Below are positions 1 through 8,380 of a stretch of 64,000 nucleotides of DNA, in pieces. A model generated the notes under the pieces. The model was given only the letters and a program-made list of their open reading frames with translations. It was not told the DNA's origin and searched no databases. How positions within the stretch are numbered: position 1 is the stretch's first letter; every line of letters begins with the position of its first letter. This DNA is from Tectiglobus sp965224045 (GTDB lineage Bacteria > Pseudomonadota > Alphaproteobacteria > Rhizobiales > Hyphomicrobiaceae). The stretch covers positions 186,001 through 250,000 of the forward strand of contig CBDCYD010000005.1 of assembly GCA_965224045.1 (NCBI GenBank), written 5' to 3'. The position numbers and the translations under genes are program-made.

Positions 1-122
1 TCACGATTGCGCGCGTAGGCTGCAAATTGCAGTGCGACGACCTCATCTTTGTCGCCATCCCCGGCCCGCTCGAGGGTGAGCGCGCCGCCGTCGAGGACCA
101 CGGCATGAGCTGCGCCGCTCAC
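1..122 (-). CDS. Partial gene, first 40 residues, product unknown
   Basis: A frame on the minus strand starts at GTG (122-120) and runs off the left edge. The GTG overlaps the TGA of the SDR gene (GTGA junction), the usual sign of translational coupling, so it is probably the next gene of the same operon. The visible start reads VSGAAHAVVLDGGALTLERA and continues acidic. I do not recognise a family from 40 residues. Confidence 0.5.
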   Translation of the reverse strand, partial: MSGAAHAVVLDGGALTLERAGDGDKDEVVALQFAAYARNR

Positions 123-871
123 AAAGCAAACCCGCCATCGATCATCATCGTCGTGCCGGTCGTGAACGCACTGTCGTCGGACGCGAGATAGACCGCTGCA
201 GCCGCCACTTCCTCCGCTGCACCAAGCCGCCCCATCGGCTGGCGGTCGACGAACGCCTGACGCACCTCCGCCTCGGACTTGCCCTGCGCCTTCGCTTGCG
301 CCGCGATCCGGTCGTCGAGAGACGGCGATTGCACGGTCCCGGGGCAGATCGCATTGCACCGGATGCCGCGCTTGATGAAGTCGGCGGCAACCGCCTTCGT
401 CAGCCCGATGACCGCAGCCTTGGTCGCCCCGTAGACGTAGCGGTTCGGCACACCGAGCACTGAGCCGGAAACTGACGCAATGTTGACGATCGACCCTCCA
501 CCACTTTCCAGCATCCCGGGAAGGAATGCGGCGATCGTGCGGTGCATCGATTTGACGTTTAAATCGAAGGAAAAGTCCCAGTCTTGCTCCGAGCACTCGA
601 GGATCGTGCCACTGTGCACGAACCCGGCTGCGTTAAACAGGATATCGACATTGCCGACCTCCGCCGCGGTACGCTGCACGGCCTGCGCCGAGGTGACATC
701 AACGATGTGGGTTTCGGCGACGCCTTCCTCGGCGAGCCCTTTGAGGTTGGACATATTGATATCACTGGCGATGACACGCGCACCTTCCCTGGCAAACGCA
801 ATCGCCGTCGCCCTGCCGATCCCCGCTCCCGACGCCGTGCAAAATGCAACCTTGCCATCCAATCGTCCCAT
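119..871 (-). CDS. SDR family NAD(P)-dependent oxidoreductase
   Basis: Classical short-chain dehydrogenase/reductase of 250 aa, normal length for the family. The N-terminal Rossmann nucleotide-binding motif is TASGAGIG (residues 12-19), NAAG is at 80-83, the catalytic serine lies in IASVSGS (about 133-135) and the active site YxxxK is Y147/K151. The C-terminal GTTMMIDGG is typical of the family. It should oxidise or reduce a hydroxyl/keto group of a small molecule; the substrate is not readable. The ATG at 871 is chosen because it overlaps the TGA of the upstream lyase gene (TGATG) and has AGGAATT before it; a TTG at 874 is an alternative. It is the second gene of a leftward operon, and its own stop overlaps the next gene. 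Confidence 0.9.
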   Translation of the reverse strand: MGRLDGKVAFCTASGAGIGRATAIAFAREGARVIASDINMSNLKGLAEEGVAETHIVDVTSAQAVQRTAAEVGNVDILFNAAGFVHSGTILECSEQDWDFSFDLNVKSMHRTIAAFLPGMLESGGGSIVNIASVSGSVLGVPNRYVYGATKAAVIGLTKAVAADFIKRGIRCNAICPGTVQSPSLDDRIAAQAKAQGKSEAEVRQAFVDRQPMGRLGAAEEVAAAAVYLASDDSAFTTGTTMMIDGGFAL

Positions 872-1692
872 CAACCAATTCCTCGCTTGAGCAACGCCGC
901 GACGTCACGCCCGCTGGCGGCGTTGTCGAGTTCGCTGAACGTGCCCTTGTCCTTCATTTCATTGGCAGCTCTCAGGAATCCGCCCAAAGCAGCCCGTGCA
1001 AGCCAGCCGCCAAGGCTGATCCGTTTGGCACCGGCGGCAGCCAGTTCATCGGCGACGAAGTGCGGCAGCGTCAAGACGTTGACCGGTTTGCTGACCGCTC
1101 CTGTCACCTGGCGCACTTCGTCGATGGTCGTCAGACCCGGTGCATAGAGAACGTCGGCGCCGACCTCTTCAAATGCCTTGAGCCGGCGGATTGCCTCGTT
1201 GAGATCTTGCATGCCCCGCAACACGCCTTCGGCCCGTGCCGTCACGGTAAATGGAAACGACAATCCACGCGCCGCCTCGACACCCGCTTTGACCCGCGCC
1301 ACGGCCAAATCGAAGTCATAGATGCTAGGCTCGGCGCCGCCTGAATAGTCCTCGATCGAACACCCGACCAGGCCGGTATCCGCGGCCAGCATGACGGTTT
1401 CCGCCACACCCTGCGGCGCCTCTGCGAAGCAGTTTTCCGTGTCCGCTGAGACCGGCAGATCCACGGCCGCGCAGATTTCCCGGCAGTGCGCCAGCTTCTC
1501 GTCACGACTAACCAGGCCATCAAATCGGCCCATCGAATTGGCGAGACCGGAACTGGTGGTCGCCAGGGCCTCGAAGCCAAGGCCCTGCAGCATCCGAGCC
1601 GATCCGACATCCCAGGGATTGGGAATGATGAACGCTCCCTCGCGCTCGTGCAGCGCCTTGAACGCGGTCCCTTTTTCCGCTTGGCTCGGCAT
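871..1692 (-). CDS. Isocitrate lyase / PEP mutase family enzyme
   Basis: A 273-aa protein of the phosphoenolpyruvate mutase/isocitrate lyase superfamily (TIM barrel that makes or breaks a C-C or C-P bond next to a carboxylate). Family landmarks are the N-terminal IPNPWDVGSARML, the acidic DTENCF (usually DxE-G-Y), the metal-site SIEDYSGG and the TARAEG segment. The KKCGH motif of true isocitrate lyases is absent, so it is more likely an oxaloacetate-hydrolase, methylisocitrate-lyase-like or related enzyme. The ATG at 1692 (MPSQAEK) has GGAG 7 nt upstream; in-frame starts further upstream lack this. First gene of a two- or three-gene operon with the SDR gene. Confidence 0.85.
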   Translation of the reverse strand: MPSQAEKGTAFKALHEREGAFIIPNPWDVGSARMLQGLGFEALATTSSGLANSMGRFDGLVSRDEKLAHCREICAAVDLPVSADTENCFAEAPQGVAETVMLAADTGLVGCSIEDYSGGAEPSIYDFDLAVARVKAGVEAARGLSFPFTVTARAEGVLRGMQDLNEAIRRLKAFEEVGADVLYAPGLTTIDEVRQVTGAVSKPVNVLTLPHFVADELAAAGAKRISLGGWLARAALGGFLRAANEMKDKGTFSELDNAASGRDVAALLKRGIG

Positions 1693-1867
1693 GACCAACT
1701 CCTTCGCATAGTCCTTGGCCGATGGACGGCCAGCCCGATCAACCCCGCCGCAGACCGCCGGCAAGGTCATTCGCCCGTTGCCTTGCAACCAGAACCGGCT
1801 GAAGCGGGCATGCGCCTTGCCCCACGACTTGCGGGAATACCTTGCAATCTACAGGACCTGGCCACCC
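1693..1867. other. Intergenic spacer, no gene seen
   Basis: 175 bp between the release-factor gene and the lyase operon. It should contain the operon promoter. I see no clear -35/-10 pair and no hairpin. Confidence 0.4.
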
Positions 1868-2290
1868 TCAGTCGAGCGGAGGTTTCCGCGACCTGAGCCG
1901 CTTGACTTCGCCACGTCGCGCCTTGGCCTGCCTGCGCCGCTCTTTCACCGCCCGGCTTGGACGTGTCTTGATCCTCGGCCTGGGCGCCACCGCGGCCCGC
2001 CGGATCAACGCGATCAACCGCTCGCGCGCATCATCGCGATTGCGCTCCTGTCTGCGAAAGCGCTCCGCCTTGATAACCAGCACGCCACTGTTCGTCATGC
2101 GCCGCCCGGCCAATCGCGCAAGGCGCGTTTTTACAGCTTGTGGCAGGTTCGGAGAACGCACCACGTCAAACCGCAATTCAACCGCAGTCGCGACGTTGTT
2201 GACGTTTTGACCGCCTGGCCCCGAGGCACGCATGAAACTCTCTTCGAGTTCCTCCTCATCAATTGCAATGCTTTCGGTGACCTGGATCAT
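1868..2290 (-). CDS. arfB: Alternative ribosome-rescue factor ArfB (YaeJ)
   Basis: A 140-aa peptidyl-tRNA hydrolase of the class-I release-factor family without the codon-recognition domain. It releases peptides from ribosomes stalled at the end of non-stop mRNAs. The catalytic GGQ is at residues 26-28 in ASGPGGQNVNNVATAV, the hallmark context. The C-terminal third is very basic (PRIKTRPSRAVKERRRQAK), matching the ArfB tail that enters the empty mRNA channel. Start ATG at 2290. It is divergent from the dehalogenase gene across 70 bp, and translation-quality genes of this kind often stand alone. Confidence 0.93.
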   Translation of the reverse strand: MIQVTESIAIDEEELEESFMRASGPGGQNVNNVATAVELRFDVVRSPNLPQAVKTRLARLAGRRMTNSGVLVIKAERFRRQERNRDDARERLIALIRRAAVAPRPRIKTRPSRAVKERRRQAKARRGEVKRLRSRKPPLD

Positions 2291-2360
2291 CCGTTACATC
2301 TACACTGATTTGCCGCTTGCAAGCGCACTGACCGACACGCCCGGAAAGGTCGACCACCAG

Positions 2361-3041
2361 ATGCCCCGCGATACAATTTTGTTCGACATCAACGAAACCG
2401 TACTCGACCTTGCATCGCTTCGTCCCAGGTTCAAGGCTGCCTTCGGTGACGAGGCGGCCACGGCAACCTGGTTTGCAACAGTGTTGCACACCTCGACGGT
2501 CTGCGCGCTCACCGGCGTCAAGACCGGCTTTGCAGAACTCGCCGCCTCCATGCTCGACGCGCTTGCCGCGCGCCGCGGCACGCCGATTACCGAAACCCAG
2601 CGCACCGAGATTCTCGTTGGCTTCGCAAGCCTTGCACCGCACCCGGACGTCGTCCCGGCACTCGAGCACCTCCGCGACACCGGCTATCGCACGGTCGCCT
2701 TTACGAACTCATCGCTTGATCTGGTCACCAGCCAAATCACCAATGCGGGCCTTGCAGCCAGCTTCGATGAAATCATCTCCGTCGAGGAAACCGGCAGTTT
2801 CAAGCCGGACGCGCGCGTTTACCATTTCGCTGCAGAGCGCGTTGCCCGACCGCCAGAAGAGCTGCGCCTCATTGCAACGCATGACTGGGACACCCATGGC
2901 GCGCTGACGGCGGGCTTGCAAGCCGCCTATGTCGACCGCACCGGCGCGCCCTATCACCCGCTATACCGCCGCCCCGACGCGTACGCCTCGACCATGGGCG
3001 GACTGGTCGAGAAAATCCTTGCCGAGGACGGGCACACCTGA
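2361..3041 (+). CDS. HAD superfamily hydrolase, haloacid dehalogenase type II
   Basis: A 226-aa HAD hydrolase. Motif I is FDINET with nucleophile D9, motif II is FTNSS, motif III is K in SFKPDARVYHFAAE and motif IV is the HDWDTHGA loop. This arrangement matches L-2-haloacid dehalogenases (hydrolysis of a C-halogen bond through an aspartyl ester), although some relatives are phosphatases. The ATG at 2361 (MPRDTILF) is placed so that the protein starts just before motif I; an earlier in-frame ATG at 2232 would add a run of serines and overlap arfB antisense, so it is rejected. It ends before a strong bidirectional hairpin. Confidence 0.85.
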   Translation: MPRDTILFDINETVLDLASLRPRFKAAFGDEAATATWFATVLHTSTVCALTGVKTGFAELAASMLDALAARRGTPITETQRTEILVGFASLAPHPDVVPALEHLRDTGYRTVAFTNSSLDLVTSQITNAGLAASFDEIISVEETGSFKPDARVYHFAAERVARPPEELRLIATHDWDTHGALTAGLQAAYVDRTGAPYHPLYRRPDAYASTMGGLVEKILAEDGHT

Positions 3042-3113
3042 AGCGCGGCACAGGCCACCGTCAGACGAAACGGTTCGAGATGATTTCCGCCTCAGGCGGA
3101 ATCACACCGCCTG

Positions 3114-3175
3114 CCCACTCCCCCGCCCGGCCGCCCATGCAATCGTGGTTTTGGGCGGCCGGGCGGGGGAGTGGG
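3114..3175. terminator. Bidirectional hairpin terminator, 24-bp perfect stem
   Basis: Left arm 3114-3137 and right arm 3152-3175 are perfect complements (24 bp, nearly all G/C) around a 14-nt loop. It sits between two convergent genes (dehalogenase and XRE regulator), where a shared terminator is expected. There is no strong T-run, so it may act as a barrier rather than a classical intrinsic terminator. Confidence 0.7.
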
Positions 3176-3201
3176 ACGGTTTCAGCTAAACCTGAAACGT
3201 G

Positions 3202-3594
3202 CTAATCGCGGTAGCGCTCGAAATTTTCCAGCCGTCCAACAATCTGGTCGATTTGTTCGACAATCCCCTCTGCCTGCACCTTGAGAGTTGCAAGCGATGC
3301 CTTGAGATGCGCAATCTCCGCCTCACTCGAATGCTCCGCCGGGCTCTCGCCGCGCCCCGTCAGCAACCACGACAGACTGACGTTGAGAACACCGGCGATC
3401 ATCATCAGCTTGTTGGCCCGCGGCTCTGCACGCCCCGCCTCCCAGCCAGACAGCGTCGCCGTGCGCACCGCCAGGCGGCGGGCCAGTTGCGCCGTCGACA
3501 GGCCTAGCGCCTCGCGCGCTTCAACGATGCGCTGTCCGAGTTCGCCGTCGCTGCCCTCGGCTGGCGCGCGCCCTTCCTTGTACGCATTGCCCAT
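3202..3594 (-). CDS. XRE-family helix-turn-helix regulator
   Basis: A 130-aa DNA-binding protein. The HTH lies in LGQRIVEAREALGLSTAQLARRLAVRTATLSGWEAGRAEPRANK (about residues 18-60), a typical Cro/CI-type fold. The C-terminal half is a predicted coiled coil (AEIAHLKASLATLKVQAEG). The ATG at 3594 (MGNAYKEG) is chosen because it falls just after the cupin stop; the longer frame would start inside the cupin gene. It lies 11 bp downstream of the cupin gene and is probably cotranscribed; XRE-plus-cupin pairs often regulate a small-molecule pathway. Confidence 0.85.
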   Translation of the reverse strand: MGNAYKEGRAPAEGSDGELGQRIVEAREALGLSTAQLARRLAVRTATLSGWEAGRAEPRANKLMMIAGVLNVSLSWLLTGRGESPAEHSSEAEIAHLKASLATLKVQAEGIVEQIDQIVGRLENFERYRD

Positions 3595-3605
3595 ACCTTG
3601 TCCGA

Positions 3606-3986
3606 TCACTCCTGATCGTGAAACGCGTTGGGTTTCTGGAAAAACCCGAGAACCAGGCATCCACCGGGCGACTTTGCAAGGTGCCGGCTGCCCGCCGGAC
3701 GCCAAACGAAGTTGCCCGCCGTCACAACTCCCTCATGGTCTTCGAGCGCCCCCTCAAGGACCCAGCTTTGTTCAACGCCGACATGCGTGTGATCGGGCAG
3801 CACGGCTCCGGGCGCCAGGCGTGTCAGCGACGTCATCATACCGCTTTCCTTGTCTTCCATGAGGATCTTGATTTCGACCCCGGGAAACCGCGTCTTCTCC
3901 CACGGAATGTCGTCGACGTTGACGTACCGCGAAGACAACTCGGCGAGCCCTTCATGAGCCCCGTAATTGGGTGTTTCAAGCGTCAT
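3606..3986 (-). CDS. ChrR-like cupin domain protein
   Basis: A 126-aa single-domain cupin. RYVNVDDIPWEKTRFPGV near the N-terminus and the cupin-1 histidines in DHTHVGVEQSWVLEG, followed by the cupin-2 region AGNFVWRPAGSRH, match the ChrR-like cupins (metal-binding beta-barrel). No anti-sigma zinc domain precedes it, so it is not an anti-sigma factor itself; it may be a metal-dependent dioxygenase or a sensor for the neighbouring XRE regulator. The ATG at 3986 has GGAGGG 8 nt upstream. It lies 29 bp after the FAH-family gene. Confidence 0.87.
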   Translation of the reverse strand: MTLETPNYGAHEGLAELSSRYVNVDDIPWEKTRFPGVEIKILMEDKESGMMTSLTRLAPGAVLPDHTHVGVEQSWVLEGALEDHEGVVTAGNFVWRPAGSRHLAKSPGGCLVLGFFQKPNAFHDQE

Positions 3987-4015
3987 GTCATACCCTCCGA
4001 CAAGTTGTGGGATCA

Positions 4016-5194
4016 TTAGGCCAGGAGACCGCGTTTGGCCAGATTGCGCATCAGCGCGCCGGCACCAAACGTCCACGGTTGCGCCCTGTCTGACAGCGTC
4101 ATGCGATTGGACAAACTACCGAGCGCCGGCGTCGAGATCGTAACAATGTCGCCAACCTTGTGGGTGAAGCCCATACCCGGCTCGCCGCGGTCTTCGGTTG
4201 GTGCGAACATCGTGCCGAGATAGAGCACTGCACCGTCCGGATATTGATGCGACCTGCCCATCATTTCACGAACCAGAGCCTCGGGGTCACGCGCGATTTC
4301 CGACATCGAAGATGATCCGTAAAGCTCGAATCCATCCTCACCCGTCACCTTGAGCTGGACGTCCAGGCCGCGCACCGTGTCGAGCGTGAAAAAGCCGTCG
4401 AAGAAGCGTATGAACGGGCCGATGGTCGCCGAGGCGTTATTATCCTTGGCCTTGGACAGCAATAGAGCCGAACGCCCTTCGAAGTCGCGCAAATTGACAT
4501 CGTTGCCAAGCGTTGCCCCGACAATCCGGCCATCACTCGCCACAACGAGCACAACCTCGGGTTCCGGGTTGTTCCACGTCGAGCGCGGATGCAGACCCGC
4601 CTCCATCCCGTGGCCGACCGCCGCCATCGGCTGTGCCTTGGAGAAAATCTCGGCGTCTTCGCCGATCCCGACTTCGAGATATTGCGACCATGCCCCTTGT
4701 GCGATCAGCGTATCCTTGAGCGCCAGCGCCTCCTGCGACCCGGGAACCAGGTTGCGTAGATCTCCGCCCAATTGCAGGTTGACCTGCTGGCGGATCGCGT
4801 CGGCCTTTTCGGGTGCGCCCTTGGCCTGTTCTTCAATCACGCGTTCGAGCATCGAACGCGCAAACGTCACGCCGGCCGCCTTCACGGCCTGCAGATCGAT
4901 CGGCGCCAGCAACCAGGGCTGCGCCGGGTCGCGATCGGCTTCCGGTGTATTGGCAAGGATCTCGCCAAGATCGCCGACACGCTCGCCTTTGCCGTCTTGA
5001 ACCAGGCCGATAACATTTTCCGCATCTGCCAGATCACGCATCGTCGGCGCGTGCTGCGAAATATCGTACACACCGTCCTCGCGAACCGCGACCACCGACG
5101 GTCCCTCGAGGTCGGGCCGCCACACACGTCCTGCCAGCGCGCCGACTGTTCCATCGCCTGGAAGCGTCGCCTCCACACTCATCTGATCTCGCAA
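4016..5194 (-). CDS. Fumarylacetoacetate hydrolase family protein
   Basis: A 392-aa FAH-superfamily enzyme (metal-dependent hydrolysis or hydration of beta-diketo/keto acids). The family core includes TFARSMLERV, the metal-ligand segment NNPEPEVVLVV, LGNDVNLRDFEGR and the KAKDNNASATIGPFI region. It is longer than the 220-aa catalytic core because of an extra N-terminal domain, as in several sugar-acid dehydratase-like members. A TTG start at 5194 is preferred: GGAGG lies 5 nt upstream of it, whereas the ATG at 5182 is 17 nt away. It is divergent from the dehydrogenase gene and is followed by the cupin and XRE genes. Confidence 0.87.
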   Translation of the reverse strand: MRDQMSVEATLPGDGTVGALAGRVWRPDLEGPSVVAVREDGVYDISQHAPTMRDLADAENVIGLVQDGKGERVGDLGEILANTPEADRDPAQPWLLAPIDLQAVKAAGVTFARSMLERVIEEQAKGAPEKADAIRQQVNLQLGGDLRNLVPGSQEALALKDTLIAQGAWSQYLEVGIGEDAEIFSKAQPMAAVGHGMEAGLHPRSTWNNPEPEVVLVVASDGRIVGATLGNDVNLRDFEGRSALLLSKAKDNNASATIGPFIRFFDGFFTLDTVRGLDVQLKVTGEDGFELYGSSSMSEIARDPEALVREMMGRSHQYPDGAVLYLGTMFAPTEDRGEPGMGFTHKVGDIVTISTPALGSLSNRMTLSDRAQPWTFGAGALMRNLAKRGLLA

Positions 5195-5416
5195 GCCCGC
5201 CTCCTTCTTGATTGTCGTCGACGGCGTTTGCGAGAATCACGCAATAGCCGCGCAATACCTCGATACGAAGCCCGCCTAGGCCGGCCCGCCGATTGACCAT
5301 CGCCCCAATACCGCGCTGTCACCGCGCCGTCGCCGGTCATCGATTGCTCATTTTTGCCGAGCCGGCACGGCAATGATAAGCCTCTTCGCAGCATAACAGA
5401 ATGGGGGTGGCAATCG
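5195..5416. promoter_or_regulatory. Divergent promoter region (inferred)
   Basis: 222 bp between the leftward FAH-cupin-XRE set and the rightward dehydrogenase-SMP30 pair. It must hold promoters for both. I cannot pick out a convincing operator; the XRE regulator of the leftward set is a plausible ligand for this region (inference). Confidence 0.4.
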
Positions 5417-6520
5417 ATGCTTACCAACGATGCTCGCATCGCCGTTTTTGCCGGCGATGGAATTGGCCAGGAGGTCATTCCGCCGACAGTCGCCATTCTC
5501 AAGGAACTGGAAGCCCGCCTCGGCGGCTTTCGCCTGACCTTCGAGGATCACGCAGCCGGTGCCGCCTACTACGAGGAAACCGGCGAAGACATTTCCGATG
5601 CCGCCTTCAAAGCCGCCGGCGAAGCCGATGCGATTCTGCTCGGCGCCATGGGCCTGCCGAACGTTCGCCATGCAGATGGCACCGAAATCGCACCGCATCT
5701 TGCGATGCGCGAGGCCTATCACCTGGTTGCCGGTGTCCGCCCCGTCAGGGCCTACCCCAACGTACCGCAGCGTCTCGCGGACCCTCGCGCGGCCAAAATC
5801 GACTTCATTGTCATGCGCGAGTCCACCGAGGGCCTGTTCTATTCCCGTCAGACCGGCAAGATCGAAGACGACAAGGTTGCATACGAAACACTGCGCGTTT
5901 CCCGCGATGTGACGGAAGAGTTGTGCGACGTCGCATTTGAACTCGCACGCCAGCGCAAGCAAAAGGGCGGCAAGGGCCGCGTCACATGCGTCGACAAGTC
6001 AAACGTGCTGCGTGCCTACGCATTCTTCCGCAAGATCTTCTTCGAGCGCGCCGAAACCAACCCGGACCTCACAGCGGATGCAGCCTACGTCGACGCCATG
6101 GCACTGAACTTGATCCGCAACCCGTGGGAGTACGATGTTCTGGTCATGGAGAACATGTTCGCCGATATTCTCTCGGACCTCGGCGGCGGCCTCGTCGGCG
6201 GCATGGGCATGGCGCCTTGCGCCGAGATCGGCAAGCAGCACGCGCTGTTCCAGCCGGCCCACGGCTCGGCACCCGACATTGCCGGACAGGACAAGGCCAA
6301 CCCCATGGCCACCATCCTCTCGGGCATGATGATGCTCGACTGGCTTGGCCGCCGCCTCGATAATCCAAAGATGGTGGAAGGTGCAGACCTCATCGACAAG
6401 GCCGTCGAGGCGGCCTTCGCCGACGGCTCCCTGAGGCCGATGGAGTATGGCGGCGATCAAGGCACCCGCGCGGCTGCAAACGCCGTCTTGGCAAGTCTCG
6501 GAAACATCATGAAAGCCTGA
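5417..6520 (+). CDS. Isocitrate/isopropylmalate dehydrogenase family
   Basis: A 367-aa beta-decarboxylating dehydrogenase. GDGIGQEVIPP is the N-terminal family signature, MRESTEGLFYSRQTGKIEDD matches the substrate/divalent-metal loop, and NMFADILSDLGGGLVGGMGMAP with QPAHGSAPDIAG are the conserved metal and NAD(P) segments. Relatives include 3-isopropylmalate, homoisocitrate and tartrate dehydrogenases. Because the gene sits with FAH, SMP-30, SDR and lyase genes and not with leuCD, a tartrate- or sugar-acid-type substrate is plausible (inference). The ATG at 5417 has GGGGTGG upstream. The earlier in-frame start at 5354 is not needed for the fold. Confidence 0.88.
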   Translation: MLTNDARIAVFAGDGIGQEVIPPTVAILKELEARLGGFRLTFEDHAAGAAYYEETGEDISDAAFKAAGEADAILLGAMGLPNVRHADGTEIAPHLAMREAYHLVAGVRPVRAYPNVPQRLADPRAAKIDFIVMRESTEGLFYSRQTGKIEDDKVAYETLRVSRDVTEELCDVAFELARQRKQKGGKGRVTCVDKSNVLRAYAFFRKIFFERAETNPDLTADAAYVDAMALNLIRNPWEYDVLVMENMFADILSDLGGGLVGGMGMAPCAEIGKQHALFQPAHGSAPDIAGQDKANPMATILSGMMMLDWLGRRLDNPKMVEGADLIDKAVEAAFADGSLRPMEYGGDQGTRAAANAVLASLGNIMKA

Positions 6521-6585
6521 ACCGACACGCCACCGCACATCGGCACGTCCCGCAACGTCCTGCGCAACACCGGAAAGCGACAGAG

Positions 6586-7515
6586 ATGTCTCTCTACCCA
6601 CCGCCCGTCGACCACCCATGTAAGGTGTGGACCACAATCCCGGACAGCTATCGCCGCCATGGCGAGGTGCCAGACTGGGCACGCGGCAACAAGCAGGGCC
6701 AGCCGACGGACTGCTTTCTCGAGGGCCCGAGTTTTGACCGTAACGGCGACCTTTACGTCACCGATATTCCATTCGGCCGCATCTTCAAAATCGCGCCGGA
6801 CGGCACCTGGTCCCTTGTCACGGAATACGATGGTTGGCCAAACGGCCTCAAGATTCATCGCGACGGGCGCATTTTCATCACCGACTACAAGCGTGGCATC
6901 ATGCAGCTCGACCCGACGGGCGGCACCGTCACGCCCGTCCTTACAAATCGGCGTAGCGAAAGCTTCCGCGGCGTCAACGATCTGGTGTTTGATTCCACTG
7001 GGCGCATGTACTTTACCGATCAAGGCCAGACCGGAATGCATGATCCGAGCGGCCGGGTCTATCGCTACGACATGAATAGCGGCGCACTCGACCTCCTCAT
7101 TGCCAACGCGCCGAGCCCCAACGGCATCGTCCTCAGTCCCGACGAAACCACCCTGTATGTCGCCGTCACCCGCGGCAACGGCGTGTGGCGCGTACCGTTG
7201 CTGGCTGACGGCGGCACCACCAAGGTGAGTATTTTCGTCAATCTCGCTGGCGGCATCAGCGGTGCGGACGGCATGGCGGTCGACACCAACGGTCGCCTCT
7301 TCGTCTGCGATGCCGGCAATGGATGCGCGTGGGTCTTTACCAGGTGGGGGGAACCCGTCTACCGGGTCAAATCCCCAACCGGTGGCCGCTCGACAACCAA
7401 CATCGCGTTCGGCGGCCTGGAAAATCGCGACGTGTTCATCACCGAGTCCGACACCGGCAACATATTACGCGCAACCATGGACGTTCCTGGCCAGCCGATG
7501 TTTTCACACATGTAG
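6586..7515 (+). CDS. SMP-30/gluconolactonase/LRE family protein
   Basis: A 309-aa six-bladed beta-propeller. FLEGPSFDRNGDLYVTDIP supplies the metal-binding glutamate (EGP), and repeated blades follow (GWPNGLKIHRDGRIFITDYK, NDLVFDSTGRMYFTD, SPNGIVLSPDETTLYVAVT, DGMAVDTNGRLFVCDAG). Such enzymes open sugar or organic-acid lactones using a divalent cation. It lies 65 bp after the dehydrogenase gene in the same direction, so it may be the lactonase step after an oxidation. Start ATG at 6586. Confidence 0.88.
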   Translation: MSLYPPPVDHPCKVWTTIPDSYRRHGEVPDWARGNKQGQPTDCFLEGPSFDRNGDLYVTDIPFGRIFKIAPDGTWSLVTEYDGWPNGLKIHRDGRIFITDYKRGIMQLDPTGGTVTPVLTNRRSESFRGVNDLVFDSTGRMYFTDQGQTGMHDPSGRVYRYDMNSGALDLLIANAPSPNGIVLSPDETTLYVAVTRGNGVWRVPLLADGGTTKVSIFVNLAGGISGADGMAVDTNGRLFVCDAGNGCAWVFTRWGEPVYRVKSPTGGRSTTNIAFGGLENRDVFITESDTGNILRATMDVPGQPMFSHM

Positions 7516-7544
7516 CTTGGGCATCGCCACCCGTCGGCGGCCGC

Positions 7545-7757
7545 TCAGGCGGAATTCATGAACAGCATCAGCGCCAACGTGCCGACCAGCACGACAACAA
7601 CCGCAATGGCGGTAACGATACCGCCCTTGGCCTCCTTTTCGGCGGCCTCGCCGACCTCGCCGGCACGCTTGCGCAATTCCTCCCGTTCACGCGCCAGGCT
7701 CATCGCCACGCCAGCCATCAATTTCGGGTTTTCTTCAAACTTGTTCCGCTCTTCCAT
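7545..7757 (-). CDS. Small membrane protein with coiled-coil head
   Basis: A 70-aa protein. The N-terminal 45 residues are charged and helical (LAREREELRKRAGEVGEAAE), followed by one transmembrane helix (GIVTAIAVVVVLVGTLALMLF). The topology is a cytoplasmic helix with a C-terminal anchor. Not assigned to a family. It is convergent with the SMP-30 gene. Confidence 0.65.
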   Translation of the reverse strand: MEERNKFEENPKLMAGVAMSLAREREELRKRAGEVGEAAEKEAKGGIVTAIAVVVVLVGTLALMLFMNSA

Positions 7758-7939
7758 GCCCGAACTCCTGCTACACTACCGCGGGCCGGCCAATGGGGTT
7801 TCGCCGGGATGTTCTCGACACGCGATCATCGCGCCCGCATCTTGCGCATCGCCGGGCGCACCTTAACGCCCAGGCATCTCTCGGCTGCTGGCGCACCTGC
7901 GCTCGCATCCCACAATGATCTATCGGCGCCTACCCGGGA
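7758..7939. other. Intergenic spacer, no gene seen
   Basis: 182 bp between the small membrane protein and the VOC gene, both leftward. It should carry the promoter of the small gene; nothing else is recognisable. Confidence 0.35.
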
Positions 7940-8380
7940 TCACCAGGTGCCGGTGTTCTCCATCGACGCCCACGGCTCCTGCTTCTGTTGCGCTTCGCCC
8001 TTTTGCAGGAGTTCAAAGGAAATCCCGTCCGGCGACTTGACGAACGCCATGCGCCCGTCCCGTGGCGGACGGTTGATCGTCACGCCGCTGTCCATAAGAC
8101 GCTGGCATGTCGCATAGATATCATCAACCTCGTAGGCGAGATGCCCGAAATTCCGCCCGCCTGAATACTCTTCCGGGTCCCAGTTATAGGTTAGTTCAAG
8201 GAGCGGTGCCCGCGTGGCGATCCCGGTCTCCTTGTCTTCGCCGGCGGCCAGAAAGATCAGCGTGAAGCGCCCGCCTTCGTTTTCGACACGGCGAACTTCT
8301 TCCATGCCCATCTTGTTGCAGTAAAAATCCAGGCTCTCATCAATATTCTTGACTCGAACCATTGTGTGCAAATATCGCAT
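7940..8380 (-). CDS. gloA: VOC family protein, glyoxalase I-like
   Basis: A 146-aa vicinal-oxygen-chelate protein close to lactoylglutathione lyase, which converts the methylglyoxal-glutathione hemithioacetal to S-lactoylglutathione. It starts YLHTMVRVKNIDESLDFYCNKMGM (first beta-alpha-beta-beta-beta module with metal-ligand His), then LLELTYNWDPEEY, the second ligand His in FGHLAYEVDDI and the Glu in GISFELLQ. The ATG at 8380 has GGAGGAG 2-8 nt upstream. The C-terminal tail (QKQEPWASMENTGTW) matches GloA. Confidence 0.85.
   Translation of the reverse strand: MRYLHTMVRVKNIDESLDFYCNKMGMEEVRRVENEGGRFTLIFLAAGEDKETGIATRAPLLELTYNWDPEEYSGGRNFGHLAYEVDDIYATCQRLMDSGVTINRPPRDGRMAFVKSPDGISFELLQKGEAQQKQEPWASMENTGTW

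Noticed and set aside
3061..3110. Small hairpin TCCGCC-TCA-GGCGGA as a separate terminator
   Set aside because: Short 6-bp stem right before a 24-bp perfect stem; the larger hairpin explains termination there.
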